From NCBI GenBank assembly GCA_021555075.1, contig JAKGBX010000001.1:2294001-2358000 (forward strand): DNA of 64,000 nt, in the 5' to 3' direction. Numbering within the stretch: the first letter of the stretch is position 1; each line of letters begins with the position of its first letter. Origin of the DNA: Rhodobacteraceae bacterium LMO-JJ12 (GTDB lineage Bacteria > Pseudomonadota > Alphaproteobacteria > Rhodobacterales > Rhodobacteraceae). This document shows positions 45,463-54,780 of the stretch, in pieces. The notes under the pieces are model-generated. The model ran no database searches. It saw nothing but the letters and a program-made list of their open reading frames with translations, and was not told the origin of the DNA. A program made the translations under genes and the position numbers.

Positions 45463-47496
45463 TCAGAACTTGGTGGTCAGAAAGACACTGATATTGCGCT
45501 TGGCCCCGGCGTATTGCCCGTAAGGCTGATAGGATTTGTTGAGGATATTGCCGACCTCGAAGCTTACCGTAGCGTTCTCGCTGAGGTTGACGTTTCCGCG
45601 CAGGTTCAACGTGGCATAAGCGGCTGCGGTTCCGCCCGCAGGCACTACCCCGGTGCTATCGCGATAGACGGCCTTGGATTCACCCTTTACGAATAGATCC
45701 CAGTTCCCGTCCAGCGCGCCGCGCGACCAGTCCTTGCGCACCCCCAATGTGCCGCCCCAGGCCGGTGTACCGGTGTCCGAGGTCGAGAACCCATTGGCGT
45801 AGGTGTAACTGCGGTTGGTATAGCTTGCACTGACATAGGGGCGCAGCTCCATTGCAGTGATCGGGGCAAATTCAGCGGCCAGCTCAGCCCCCCAAGTCCG
45901 GGCCGAAGCCACGTTCTGATATTGGAACACGCTGGGTATCGCCGTCGGCAATGAGGCGACATAATTCTCGGCATCGGTATAAAACAGCGTCGCATCGAGC
46001 ATCACCGCGCGATCAAGTCGTGCGCCGATTTCATAGGTGGTCGAGGTTTCCGGCAGGAGATTGGGGTTGCCCATGATCAGACCGGCCCCACCCGCCGTGG
46101 TTTCCAGGAACAACTCGCCCAGAGTGGGATAGTTGTAGCCCTGACTGATGTTACCGCGCAGCGTGAGGTCCTCGGCCGGTTTATAGACCAGCCCGACAGA
46201 CCCCAAGATCCGGTCATCGGAATTCGAGGCCAGCGGGTGCGCCACACCGTTTTCCGTGAAGTTATGAAGGTCACTACTGACGTGATAGTATCGCGCCCCG
46301 ACTGTGCCGATCAGGTTATCGCTGAATTTGACTTCGTGCTGCGCAAACACCGAAGTTGTCTTGATCGACGCATCGGTCAAGCGCACCGTGGGCGTAGCTG
46401 GCGGGCCAAAGGGCATTGTCGTCAGAGAGAATTTGTTCGCCGTTTGACGATCATCTTCAAATTCGACCCCTACCACGGTACGGTGATTGGGCGAGAATTG
46501 CAGCTCTGCCGTCACGCGCGCGCCTGAGGTAATCTGCTCATCAACGCTGTCGGATTGTATGTTCATGAACATGCCGGGACCCATCGCAATCGCGAGCAGG
46601 TTGTTGAATTGCCGGTCCACTGTTTGCGTGTAGACATCCGCCTTGAGACTGGTGAGCCAAGGCGTGAGGTTGGTACCCTCGTAAAACAGCCCGATCTTCT
46701 GAAGGTCACGCTTTGGCAGGTCGATGAAGAAATTCGGATCACCCGTATAGACCTCGGCGGACATGTCATAATCCTGCGCCCGCAGACCGAAGTAATGGTT
46801 CCCTGAGCGATAGCCCATGTGCAACAAAATGCCCTTGTCGGTGCGGCCAGATCGCGCCAGCACGCCGGTAGGCGTATTCACGTTGCCATGTTCGGATTTC
46901 GAATAGGACAGGCGATAGTCGAGATTACCCATCTGACCGGCCAGCGCGACCGAGGCGCGATAGCCCTCGGTCGCCGAAAAATACCCGGTGCTGGTGGTCA
47001 CCTCAATCGGCTTGTCTGCACCGCGCTTGGTGATGATGTTGACGACACCGCCAATGGCACGGTTGCCCGACACGACCGAAGACGGGCCGCGCACCACTTC
47101 AATCCGCTCGATGCTGAACGGATCAATCAGGATCGGGGTGCCATATCCGGTGTGATCGGTCAGTTTCTGGCCGTCGATCATGATCGCCACCCGTCGCGAA
47201 CTTTCACCGCGGATGGTGATGCGCTGATCGCCGCTTTCAGTGATCGAGACACCGGGGATTTCAGCAAGAATCGTGGCCACCGATGATGGCGGCACGCGCT
47301 TGATGCTTTCTTCGCCCAGCACGTTGACCGAGGCGGGGTTGTCCCTGACCTGTGTCGGCAAACCGGTGCCGACAAGAACGATTTCGTCAAGTACGGTGGC
47401 TTCTCCGTTGTCTTGGGCAACGGCTTGGCTGGCAATTGCCGAGGCGGCCAGGGCCAAGGCAGACGCATGGGCGGGGTAAAATTTACGGCGTTTCAT
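45463..47496 (-). CDS. TonB-dependent outer-membrane receptor, haem/iron type
   Basis: A 677-residue receptor with a signal peptide (ALALAASAIASQAVA), a TonB-box-like TVLDEIVLVG and a complete plug. The plug shows VNVLGEESIKRVPPSSVATILAEIPGV, ITIRGESSRRVAIMIDGQKLTDH and IERIEVVRGPSSVVSGNRAIGGVVNIIT. A 22-strand-type barrel follows, ending in a terminal aromatic (VFLTTKF). The NPNLLPETS motif before a barrel strand resembles the NPxL motif of haem receptors, and hutWX lie just upstream, so haem is the likely ligand. Start 47496 is chosen because MKRRKFYP opens the signal peptide. Confidence 0.88.
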   Translation of the reverse strand: MKRRKFYPAHASALALAASAIASQAVAQDNGEATVLDEIVLVGTGLPTQVRDNPASVNVLGEESIKRVPPSSVATILAEIPGVSITESGDQRITIRGESSRRVAIMIDGQKLTDHTGYGTPILIDPFSIERIEVVRGPSSVVSGNRAIGGVVNIITKRGADKPIEVTTSTGYFSATEGYRASVALAGQMGNLDYRLSYSKSEHGNVNTPTGVLARSGRTDKGILLHMGYRSGNHYFGLRAQDYDMSAEVYTGDPNFFIDLPKRDLQKIGLFYEGTNLTPWLTSLKADVYTQTVDRQFNNLLAIAMGPGMFMNIQSDSVDEQITSGARVTAELQFSPNHRTVVGVEFEDDRQTANKFSLTTMPFGPPATPTVRLTDASIKTTSVFAQHEVKFSDNLIGTVGARYYHVSSDLHNFTENGVAHPLASNSDDRILGSVGLVYKPAEDLTLRGNISQGYNYPTLGELFLETTAGGAGLIMGNPNLLPETSTTYEIGARLDRAVMLDATLFYTDAENYVASLPTAIPSVFQYQNVASARTWGAELAAEFAPITAMELRPYVSASYTNRSYTYANGFSTSDTGTPAWGGTLGVRKDWSRGALDGNWDLFVKGESKAVYRDSTGVVPAGGTAAAYATLNLRGNVNLSENATVSFEVGNILNKSYQPYGQYAGAKRNISVFLTTKF

Positions 47497-47776
47497 GTTC
47501 AACTCCAGTGCCACACGCCATCACGGGCCATCACAACGGGACGACCCTCACAGCGAGCGTGTATAAATTTCGGGATTGCCTGGCGTTTTGCTGGGTCTGC
47601 GGCCTGCGCGACTGAGTTTGATCATGCCGACGCGGGCGCTTGTCTCTGGTTAGCCGATTCGCTGCCGGATTCCATCAGCACGGAGCATTATCCGACAGAT
47701 TTTGTCACCATTAGTGGCCCTGATGCACCGTTTACACGAAACTATTTATGGCGGACTGTGCTGCCACGGTGGAAAC

Positions 47777-48679
47777 TCACTCTGGCAAGACAGCTTGCGG
47801 TTGCGTTTTTTCGTTTTCCAGAATCGAGCGATAGCCAGATTGCCAATCCGCATGGCGCAGCGAAAATCCGGGCAGCGCCAACAAGCGATCATTTCGCAAG
47901 CGGCGGTTCTCGGCATAGAACCCGGCAGCACCGGGCGGAAGATTGGCCGCGTCATACGCAACGCTCTGCGGGCACGGCAGGTCCAGCATTTCAGCCAGTC
48001 CAAACAGGATGTCCGATGCCGGACACGGCGCACCATCAGCCAGATTGGTCAGCCGCAGACCATTCGGATGTTGCATGGCAGCAAGACATGCCCCCGCAAT
48101 ATCGTCGCGATGTATGCGATTGAAAAACTGCCCCGGTTTGATGATCGCCTTGGCGGTGTCGGAGCGAACCCTTGCCAGAACATTCCGGTCCGGGCCGTAG
48201 ATGCCCGCAACACGCATGATGTCCATAGCGCACAGGTTCCTTGCCGCCGCAGCCTGCCACTGAACCTCGGCGGCCAAGCGGCCTTTCGCATCCGCGCTCA
48301 TCGGGGCAACAGGACGGGTTTCGTCTATCCAGTCACCGCCGCAATCACCGTAGACCGCGGTGGAGGACAGATAACCGATCCACCGAAGGTTCGGCGCCTT
48401 GTTCAATGCCGGGGCCAGCAACGCATGACCAGGGCAGCCGTCCCAGGCCGGAGGGGTAGATATTAGCAGATCAGTAACCCCGTTCAGCGTGTCCGTCGGC
48501 AAGGGAGCACCGTTGAGCGCGATGGCGCAAATGCCGCGCGCTTCAAATTCGGCAACACGCTCGGGATTGCGCACGGTGCCGCTGACCTTCATGCCAGCAT
48601 CCAGCGCCATATCGGCCACGGCCTGCGCCGAATAGCCAAGCCCGATGCAGAAGAGATGCCTCTCACTCAGCCCAACCAT
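47777..48679 (-). CDS. NAD(P)-binding SDR/YeeZ-like protein in the hutWX unit
   Basis: A 300-residue extended SDR. The nucleotide-binding loop is the atypical FCIGLGYSAQAVADMAL, followed by SGTVRNPERVAEF, WIGYLSSTAVYGDCGGDW (the SSTxVYG motif with Tyr) and MRVAGIYGPDRNVL. This is the YeeZ-type layout. The ATG at 48679 overlaps the hutX stop codon, and a GTG lies 3 bp earlier. By position it corresponds to chuY, the anaerobilin reductase of chuWXY, but its sequence class looks different, so that role is inference. Confidence 0.82.
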   Translation of the reverse strand: MVGLSERHLFCIGLGYSAQAVADMALDAGMKVSGTVRNPERVAEFEARGICAIALNGAPLPTDTLNGVTDLLISTPPAWDGCPGHALLAPALNKAPNLRWIGYLSSTAVYGDCGGDWIDETRPVAPMSADAKGRLAAEVQWQAAAARNLCAMDIMRVAGIYGPDRNVLARVRSDTAKAIIKPGQFFNRIHRDDIAGACLAAMQHPNGLRLTNLADGAPCPASDILFGLAEMLDLPCPQSVAYDAANLPPGAAGFYAENRRLRNDRLLALPGFSLRHADWQSGYRSILENEKTQPQAVLPE

Positions 48680-49182
48680 CACGCGGTCTTTGCGGACAAA
48701 AGCCGCTCCTCCAGAGCATCGAACGCCTCGATCTGCGCCGGGATCAGCTGTCGCTCGGCGTCGCGGCCAAGATAGATCTTGAACATGCAGTTGCCATCCT
48801 TGCCGTAGAACTGAACCGAGCGCGTTTCCATCGAAAAGAGCTTGCGTCGCACAAAGGCAACCCGGCCGCAGGCCGCCACATTGAGATGGCCGCAGATCGG
48901 CTTTTCATTGAGGTTATACATGTCGCCCGCAAGCTGGCCCTTGCCCATTTCGGACTTCACCTCAAGGATCACCGGCCCGGTGTTGACGATGAAGGTGATC
49001 TCACCCCATGCGGAAATGTCATCGAGCGTTTGCGCCATAACGTCGCCGGGCAGATGGGTGGCCTCACCCTCCGGCAGTGCTTCGAGCACCTCGAGTGGGG
49101 TGCATCCAGCGGCGCGCGCGATATCTTCCAATGCGGCGGTCGGGTTGTCGGCCAGGGCCAGGGTCAGGGTCGTATCGGTCAT
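48679..49182 (-). CDS. hutX: Haem utilisation cytosolic carrier protein HutX
   Basis: A 167-residue HutX/ChuX-type protein that binds haem in the cytosol and passes it to a degrading enzyme. Recognisable segments are AAGCTPLEVLEALPEGEATHLPGD, WGEITFIVNTGPVILEVKSEMGKGQ and GHLNVAACGRVAFVRRKLFSMETRSVQFYG. It starts 2 bp after the hutW stop and overlaps the SDR start, so the three genes form a tight unit. Confidence 0.92.
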   Translation of the reverse strand: MTDTTLTLALADNPTAALEDIARAAGCTPLEVLEALPEGEATHLPGDVMAQTLDDISAWGEITFIVNTGPVILEVKSEMGKGQLAGDMYNLNEKPICGHLNVAACGRVAFVRRKLFSMETRSVQFYGKDGNCMFKIYLGRDAERQLIPAQIEAFDALEERLLSAKTA

Positions 49183-49183
49183 G

Positions 49184-50587
49184 TCAGTCTCCTAGGTTGG
49201 GGTGCTGGCCAAGCCAGCCAAGTAGCCGCCCGGTCATGGCAACCTGCCAGAACCGCCCAGCGCGCGTGAGGTTATGATACCGGTGTTCGGACACGAACAA
49301 TCCGGCGCGATGCCATTGTGCCAGAAGCGGCCCGGCAAATTCGCTGAAGGACACGGCACCATCGCCCGCTGTTGCGGCGACCGCGCGGTCCACCGCCAAG
49401 GAGTCAAGCCGTCCTCGCTCCATGCCGGATTTGATCGCGTTGAACACCGGGGCCGCAGGGCTTTGCCGCATCATGCCAGGGGTCAGGCAGTCGGAACTGC
49501 CTGCGCGGGCGTGGAAATCCGCCAGATTGGACGTGATGCGATAGTTGTGTTGTCCCAGAAACCCACCTGCCCCGGCCCCGAAGGCCAGACAATCGGCTCC
49601 GGTCTTGACCGCAACGTTGTAGACATTGCGCTCGCGCAGGCTGCCCTGCCAATGGGTGGTGGAAATCGCACGCCAGCCCTCTTGCTCGGCGGCCTCTTCG
49701 CCACTGGAAAAGAACGCGCCAAGCTCGACCTGGCTCGACGGTTGCAGCTTGCCCTTTTCTACGGCTGTCATCAGGGGGGTGCCAGCGATCAGATTGAGCG
49801 AGTAAAGGTCCAACCCGTCAAGCCCCAGCTGGGCGCAGAGGCGCACGTCGTCGGCCAGATCCTCGACGCGCTGATGCGGCAATCCATAGATCAGGTCGAC
49901 AACGATCGCGCCCCGATCCAGCGCCACCAGATGTTCCAGTGTCCGAATGATCTCCTGCCGATTGGCACGGCGGCCAAGAGGTTTGCGGATGCGTTCGGAA
50001 AAGCTCTGAATGCCAAGCGAAATGCGCGTGACGCCCGCATCAAAAGCGGCGCGCGCCTTTTCCTGGCCAAACGACAAGACCCGTCCCTCCAGCGTAATCT
50101 CGCAATCCGGCGTCAGCGGCAAATAGCGCCGCAAGGCGGTGATCAACCGCGCAAGGTCGGGCGCGGCAAGCGCCGTGGGTGTGCCCCCGCCCAGATAGAT
50201 CGCCTGCAGCGGCGGCCCCTCGATGGCCGGTTGACGGGCGAAGGCTTGGAGCTGGGCAATCACCGCATCGACGAACGGCCCGCCTGAATCCTTGCGCCAG
50301 GCATTCTGATAGAACCCACAGAAAAGGCAGTGGTTTTCGCAGAACGGCACATGCACATAGGCCACCGCCCGGTTGCTGCGCGGGGTTTGGTGGATTTGGC
50401 TCCAAAGCCCCCCGACCTCGGTCTCGGGCACTGGTGCCATACCGGCAAAGGGGTGCACGGCGCGCTTGCCCGGGAATGCGTCAGACAACGGATTGGACGT
50501 GACTTTGGCATAAAAGTTTTCGAGCGGCGGCCTGTCTGCTGCGGGTGACATGTCGGGGCGGCGGGGAGCAATGCGCGCTTCACCCAT
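49184..50587 (-). CDS. hutW: Radical SAM haem-degrading protein HutW/ChuW type
   Basis: A 467-residue coproporphyrinogen-oxidase-like radical SAM protein. The [4Fe-4S]-SAM site is C83-ENH-C87-LF-C90, followed by YLGGGTPTAL and LEGRVLSFGQEKA. HutW/ChuW members open haem without oxygen by radical methylation to anaerobilin, releasing Fe(II). HutW rather than HemW/HemN is indicated by the N-terminal domain NPLSDAFPGKRAVHPF, the long C-terminal half and the partner hutX. A leader of about 200 bp carries an FNR-type site. Confidence 0.92.
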   Translation of the reverse strand: MGEARIAPRRPDMSPAADRPPLENFYAKVTSNPLSDAFPGKRAVHPFAGMAPVPETEVGGLWSQIHQTPRSNRAVAYVHVPFCENHCLFCGFYQNAWRKDSGGPFVDAVIAQLQAFARQPAIEGPPLQAIYLGGGTPTALAAPDLARLITALRRYLPLTPDCEITLEGRVLSFGQEKARAAFDAGVTRISLGIQSFSERIRKPLGRRANRQEIIRTLEHLVALDRGAIVVDLIYGLPHQRVEDLADDVRLCAQLGLDGLDLYSLNLIAGTPLMTAVEKGKLQPSSQVELGAFFSSGEEAAEQEGWRAISTTHWQGSLRERNVYNVAVKTGADCLAFGAGAGGFLGQHNYRITSNLADFHARAGSSDCLTPGMMRQSPAAPVFNAIKSGMERGRLDSLAVDRAVAATAGDGAVSFSEFAGPLLAQWHRAGLFVSEHRYHNLTRAGRFWQVAMTGRLLGWLGQHPNLGD

Positions 50588-50800
50588 GACTGCATCCGAT
50601 CATGCCGACAGGCACATCCCTATGCGTCTCGGATAACGACGCCCCCGATAAATTGAAGATGCAAAGCCACATTACGCCATTTCCTTTCGACAACCTAAAA
50701 GAGGTTGAGCGTGATCGGACCTGGCGTTTAGCTGAGGGATCAGCGCAGGGTGTCCCTGCTTGCTCAAAAGAGAGCATTAACGGGCATTGGCGCGCAAACC

Positions 50801-50814
50801 TTGATCGAAATCAA
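50801..50814 (-). promoter_or_regulatory. FNR/NnrR-type site upstream of hutW
   Basis: TTGATCGAAATCAA is an exact match to TTGATNNNNATCAA. It lies in the 258-bp gap between nnrS and hutW. A -10-like TTAATG (50775-50780, minus) sits at the distance expected for an activator site centred at -41.5, giving a long leader before hutW. Confidence 0.75.
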
Positions 50815-50845
50815 TTTCCGACAATAAAAGTCGGAAATAAGGATA

Positions 50846-52066
50846 TCATCCTCGCTCGTCAGTATCTCCTGCGCCGGACAAGGCAGGCCAATAGGTATGC
50901 AGCAAGAGCAGGAAAGACCCGGCCCAAAGCACGGCTGCGATCCCATGGAGCGGACCGGGCACGTCAATACCCATATCCGGCAGCACCCGCAGCATGACCG
51001 AACCGACAAGGACCAAAGCACCGATCCGGGTGCGGCGCGACAGGCCGAGCGGGCGGTTCGTGTGCATCAAACCGACAATGCTGAAGATCGTATAGACGCC
51101 AAGCCCGAGCCCCCCCATGAAGGCGATATGCAGCCCCGTGACCTCGGGCCAGGGCGCATCCAACCGGGCCGCCCCGGCCATCATCAGACCAATCCCCGCA
51201 AGCGCGCTGGACCCGGCCAGCATCATGATTTCGGCCCGTGCGGCCTCGCGGCCGATGAAGGCCTCGGACACCCGGTCCATGAACGCTGCCCCGGCTGCGA
51301 TAATCAAATAGCCCGACACCGCCGGGCTCAGCCCCACGGCATCGCCGACCATCGCGACAAGGACCAGTCCCGGCGCCAAGTGCATCCGCCCCGGATGGGG
51401 CCGATAGGGCGAAGTTCGTTCGCTAGGATCGAGAACAAGATTTGTCACCGGCACCGTGACCCGGGTCAGGGTGAGCCCCAGCAGCCCGAGGAAGGCAAAA
51501 CCGGCAAGGTGAATTGCCTTTGTCGCAAGTTCGATGTGACCGAGAATGAAACCGACCCGCCCCACCGCGACACAGCCGCCCAAAATGCTTCCCCAGAAGG
51601 CAAATACGATCAGCCGGTCGCTGCGGCGTTGCCAGGACAGCCACAGCACCCAGACAATCAGCGCCGCCATCCAGGAAAAATCCACCAATGCGCCCACTGC
51701 GCTCAACCCGTCCCAGCCCAAAAGACCGACAAGCCGACCTATCCCCCACAGCCCCGCCAGCGCCCAGAGCACCCGGCCACGAGGTGGTTGGGTATCGGTC
51801 CATTCCGGCGCGGCGGTGGTCAAAAACCCGATCAGCGCGGCCCCGAAAGCCCCCACAATCATCTCGTGCGCGTGCCAGAGCGCCGGCGGCACGGTGCGCG
51901 CCAGCGGCAGGTCGAACCCCCAGGCCAGCACCCATAGCAAGGGAAACAGCGCCGCATAGGTCGCGGCCAGCGGGATGAACAGCCGGAAGCCCTCGTCCCC
52001 AAGTACACCGATCAGGGTTGTCGGAAGGCGCCGTTTGGCATTGTCACAGGCGTGGCTACAGCTCAT
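50846..52066 (-). CDS. nnrS: NnrS family protein
   Basis: A 406-residue membrane protein with about twelve hydrophobic segments. The N-terminal FRLFIPLAATYAALFPLLW, PPALWHAHEMIVGAFGAALIGFLTTAAPEWT and the histidine-rich turns (HAHEM) are NnrS signatures. NnrS is a haem- and copper-containing protein, typically under NnrR control in denitrifiers and protective during nitric-oxide stress. Its ATG overlaps the stop of the ABC ATPase by 4 bp, so it is the last gene of the receptor-ABC operon. Confidence 0.92.
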   Translation of the reverse strand: MSCSHACDNAKRRLPTTLIGVLGDEGFRLFIPLAATYAALFPLLWVLAWGFDLPLARTVPPALWHAHEMIVGAFGAALIGFLTTAAPEWTDTQPPRGRVLWALAGLWGIGRLVGLLGWDGLSAVGALVDFSWMAALIVWVLWLSWQRRSDRLIVFAFWGSILGGCVAVGRVGFILGHIELATKAIHLAGFAFLGLLGLTLTRVTVPVTNLVLDPSERTSPYRPHPGRMHLAPGLVLVAMVGDAVGLSPAVSGYLIIAAGAAFMDRVSEAFIGREAARAEIMMLAGSSALAGIGLMMAGAARLDAPWPEVTGLHIAFMGGLGLGVYTIFSIVGLMHTNRPLGLSRRTRIGALVLVGSVMLRVLPDMGIDVPGPLHGIAAVLWAGSFLLLLHTYWPALSGAGDTDERG

Positions 52067-52812
52067 GCGATCTGCCTTTCATCAACATCATGGATATGGC
52101 GAAAGATCGGGTCCTGGCGCATCCCCTGCTGAACCCAGTCGCTCACCTCGGCCTCGCTGCGCTCGCGCGGTGGCGTCGCCAGTGACCGGTCACCCAGAAT
52201 GCCGCTGCCACGGGTATCGAGCACGGCGATACGGTGGGCGATACGTGCAGCCTCGAACAGGTCATGTGTGATGAACAGACCCGAAAGCTTGCCATCGGCA
52301 CAGGTTTCGATCACCAGATCCTGCATCCGCCGCCGCAGCGCCACGTCGAGCGCGGTAAATGGCTCGTCAAAGAAGATGAAATCGGGCCGCACCGCCAGGG
52401 CACGGGCAATCGCCACCCTCTGCCGCATCCCGCCGGACAGTTCGACCGGATATTTCGCAAGGTCTTCGTCCAGGAGGGCAACCTGAGCCATGGCCTCGGC
52501 GATCCGGCTGCGCCTTTCGGCCCTTGAATGCCCCGCCAGTTTCAGCACGTAGTCAATATTCCCCTCGGTCGTCTTCCACGGCATCAGTGCCGGGTCCTGG
52601 AAGATCATCGCTTGGCGGGTATAGGACCGTTCGATCCGCCCCGAACGCGGATCGGTCAACCCGGCAGCAATATGCGCCAACGTCGATTTTCCCGAGCCGG
52701 ACGGGCCAACAAGCGCCACGATCTCGCCCCGCTGAACATCGAGATTGATTTCATCGAGGATCGTTCTGCCAAGAAAGGCGTGACCGATCCGGCTCATGCG
52801 CAGCACGCTCAT
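52063..52812 (-). CDS. NitT/TauT-type ABC transporter ATP-binding protein
   Basis: A 249-residue ATPase with Walker A GPSGSGKST, Q-loop MIFQDPALMPWKTTEGNI, signature LSGGMRQRVAIARAL, Walker B FIFFDEPFTALD and switch His in FITHDLFEAA. The PWKT sequence after the Q-loop is typical of the nitrate/sulfonate/taurine importer class. The ATG at 52812 overlaps the permease stop; the frame stays open upstream but encodes an unrelated shadow. The last residues (RHIHDVDERQIA) are His/Asp rich. Confidence 0.92.
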   Translation of the reverse strand: MSVLRMSRIGHAFLGRTILDEINLDVQRGEIVALVGPSGSGKSTLAHIAAGLTDPRSGRIERSYTRQAMIFQDPALMPWKTTEGNIDYVLKLAGHSRAERRSRIAEAMAQVALLDEDLAKYPVELSGGMRQRVAIARALAVRPDFIFFDEPFTALDVALRRRMQDLVIETCADGKLSGLFITHDLFEAARIAHRIAVLDTRGSGILGDRSLATPPRERSEAEVSDWVQQGMRQDPIFRHIHDVDERQIA

Positions 52813-53648
52813 CGTTTGACCCCCCATGGCTGGGCCGCGTGGCGCCAGCGGTCGACCTCGGCCTTGACCGGCTGAACCAGCGTGTATTCCACGACGATCA
52901 ACAAGATCACCGCAATCGTCACCCAGGCCAGCGCCTCGGCAATGTCGAGATTGATCCGCGCCAGGGCCAGCGCACCACCGATCCCGCCCGCATTGGCCAG
53001 AAGCTCGGCCATGACCGCAACCTTGAAGGAGGTCCCCAGCGCAAGCGTCAGCGCCGGAAAAAGCGTGGTCGTGGTCTGGCGCAACCCAACGCTCAGAAAA
53101 CGGCGCAGCCATCCTGCGCCAAAGGCACGGGCCATATCATCAAGCAACCGGTCACGGGTGGTGATGCCACGCGCCGCCCCCATGAAGACCACAGGCAATG
53201 CCGAGACAAGGATCACGGTGCGCACCGTTGCATCGGACCCGCCAAACCAGATCATTGCCAACACGATCCACGCAATCGGCGGCACCCCCATGAGCACTGT
53301 GATCAGTGGCGCGGCAATGCGCATAGTTGCCGGGGAGTAGCCCGCCACCACACCAATCGCAACACCGGCCCCGGCCACCATAAAGAACCCGGTGATCGCC
53401 CGTTGCAGCGTCAGCGCCCCGATCGCCCAAGCCTCGGGATCGACGACCAGAGCAGCGATTGCACGGATGGTTTCGACCGGTGACGTCAAGATGAAGGGGC
53501 CATAGGCCTCGTGCCCGGCTTGCCAGACGGCAGCCAACAGGCAAAGGGCAGCAACCCCGGCCCAACCGGACCAGAGAAATTCGAGGACCCTGCCCGCCCG
53601 ATCAACGAGTCTGGAAAGGATAGGATGAGGTTTGGGTCGGTCGGTCAT
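52809..53648 (-). CDS. NitT/TauT-type ABC transporter permease
   Basis: A 279-residue permease with six transmembrane helices. The EAA-like loop RAFGAGWLRRFLSVGLRQT lies in the fourth cytosolic turn, preceded by MGAARGITTRDRLLDDMA. PFILTSPVETIRAIAALV is the usual SsuC/TauC opening. It overlaps the ATPase by 4 bp and lies 62 bp after the binding-protein gene. Confidence 0.9.
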   Translation of the reverse strand: MTDRPKPHPILSRLVDRAGRVLEFLWSGWAGVAALCLLAAVWQAGHEAYGPFILTSPVETIRAIAALVVDPEAWAIGALTLQRAITGFFMVAGAGVAIGVVAGYSPATMRIAAPLITVLMGVPPIAWIVLAMIWFGGSDATVRTVILVSALPVVFMGAARGITTRDRLLDDMARAFGAGWLRRFLSVGLRQTTTTLFPALTLALGTSFKVAVMAELLANAGGIGGALALARINLDIAEALAWVTIAVILLIVVEYTLVQPVKAEVDRWRHAAQPWGVKR

Positions 53649-53710
53649 GGTCTGGCGCCTTGCTGGATCATGTGGGCCGCCCGTCGGGCGACCTCACCTT
53701 GCCTTCGTTC

Positions 53711-54709
53711 TCAGAGATAGAACCCGTCATCCGGCATTTTCCCGCCGAGATTCTTGAAATCCGGTGCGCCCATGGCGTTCAGCATCCGCTCCACATCGGC
53801 GCGGGCTTCGGAAGCAGATCGCGCCACAAGGTTCGAACTGGCTATCGACGCCGCCAGAAGCGGGGCCGGCATCCCCAGGTTTTGCGAGGCCAACTCCAGC
53901 GAAGCCCCCTTGGGATCACCCACCACCTCGGCGGTGGCCTTTTCGATCACCGACTGGATTGCGGGCAGCGCATCCCCACTTTGATCAAGGAAGCTCTGGG
54001 TCACAGCAAGCCCGGCCTGAGGAACGACCGGCGCGGCGCCCGTCATGTCGCCAAAGGCCTGCTGCAGGTCAATCGCCCGGCGAAGCCCCTTGCCCGCCTG
54101 TTTGGCCATGGCTATCCCCGCGCTACTGGCCGGTTCGGCGGTTAGCGCGGCATCTACCCGCCCCGCCATCAGCAGCTGCATCGCCTCGATCGGCGTGCCG
54201 ACATAGGAGATCTTCAGATCCGTTTCGGAGTCCAGCCCGTGATGGTGCAGCAACTGGCCAAAGATGATCTCGGGCACGTCATAGCGGAAAGGCACGGCCA
54301 CATGGCGCCCCTTCAGATCGGCGATCGTCTTGATCTCGGTGTTGCCCGTAAGGATATACAAAAGCCCGTCGGTCATCACATTGACAAGTTTGATTGGAAA
54401 ACCCTTGTTATAAAGCCGCGCGGCGGCCTGGACCGGCACCACCGACAGCTGCATGCGCCCTGATGTCAGCCCGGCACGCAGTTCATCCGGGGTGCGCCAG
54501 GCGTTCATTGTCGTCTCATTCGCGATGTCGCCAAACATATTACGCGCGACGGCATGGCTCAGGGTGATCGACGGACCTGCGGGCGGACCCCAGAGCGCCA
54601 AGGTCTCCAGCTTGGACGCGGCGCGCAGTGGCAAAGGCGCGCCAAGCACTACGGCACTTGCAGCAGCACCCAGCATGACATTGCGGCGTGTGACGGTATT
54701 TAGTGACAT
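53711..54709 (-). CDS. Tat-exported NitT/TauT-type ABC substrate-binding protein
   Basis: A 332-residue periplasmic binding protein. The N-terminus has a twin-arginine signal (TVTRRNVMLGAAASAVVLG) rather than a simple Sec leader; GGAGACACAAG precedes the ATG at 54709. The body fits the ThiY/SsuA/NMT1-like fold (DLKGRHVAVPFRYDVPEIIFGQLL, ISYVGTPIEAMQLLMAGRVDAALTAEPA). Tat export is unusual for this class and suggests that folding or cofactor loading precedes secretion. The ligand is unknown. Co-occurrence with an OprC-like receptor and NnrS points to a metal, metal complex or porphyrin. Confidence 0.85.
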   Translation of the reverse strand: MSLNTVTRRNVMLGAAASAVVLGAPLPLRAASKLETLALWGPPAGPSITLSHAVARNMFGDIANETTMNAWRTPDELRAGLTSGRMQLSVVPVQAAARLYNKGFPIKLVNVMTDGLLYILTGNTEIKTIADLKGRHVAVPFRYDVPEIIFGQLLHHHGLDSETDLKISYVGTPIEAMQLLMAGRVDAALTAEPASSAGIAMAKQAGKGLRRAIDLQQAFGDMTGAAPVVPQAGLAVTQSFLDQSGDALPAIQSVIEKATAEVVGDPKGASLELASQNLGMPAPLLAASIASSNLVARSASEARADVERMLNAMGAPDFKNLGGKMPDDGFYL

Positions 54710-54780
54710 CTTGTGTCTCCTTGGTGTCTGCCCGGCCTTTTCTGCCGGCCTGGGCATTGATGTTTATATGTCCCAGACAA

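Noticed and set aside
52813-53112. N-terminal 100-codon extension of the NitT/TauT ATPase
   Set aside because: It overlaps the permease gene in another frame; the ATG at 52812 coupled to the permease stop gives the family length.
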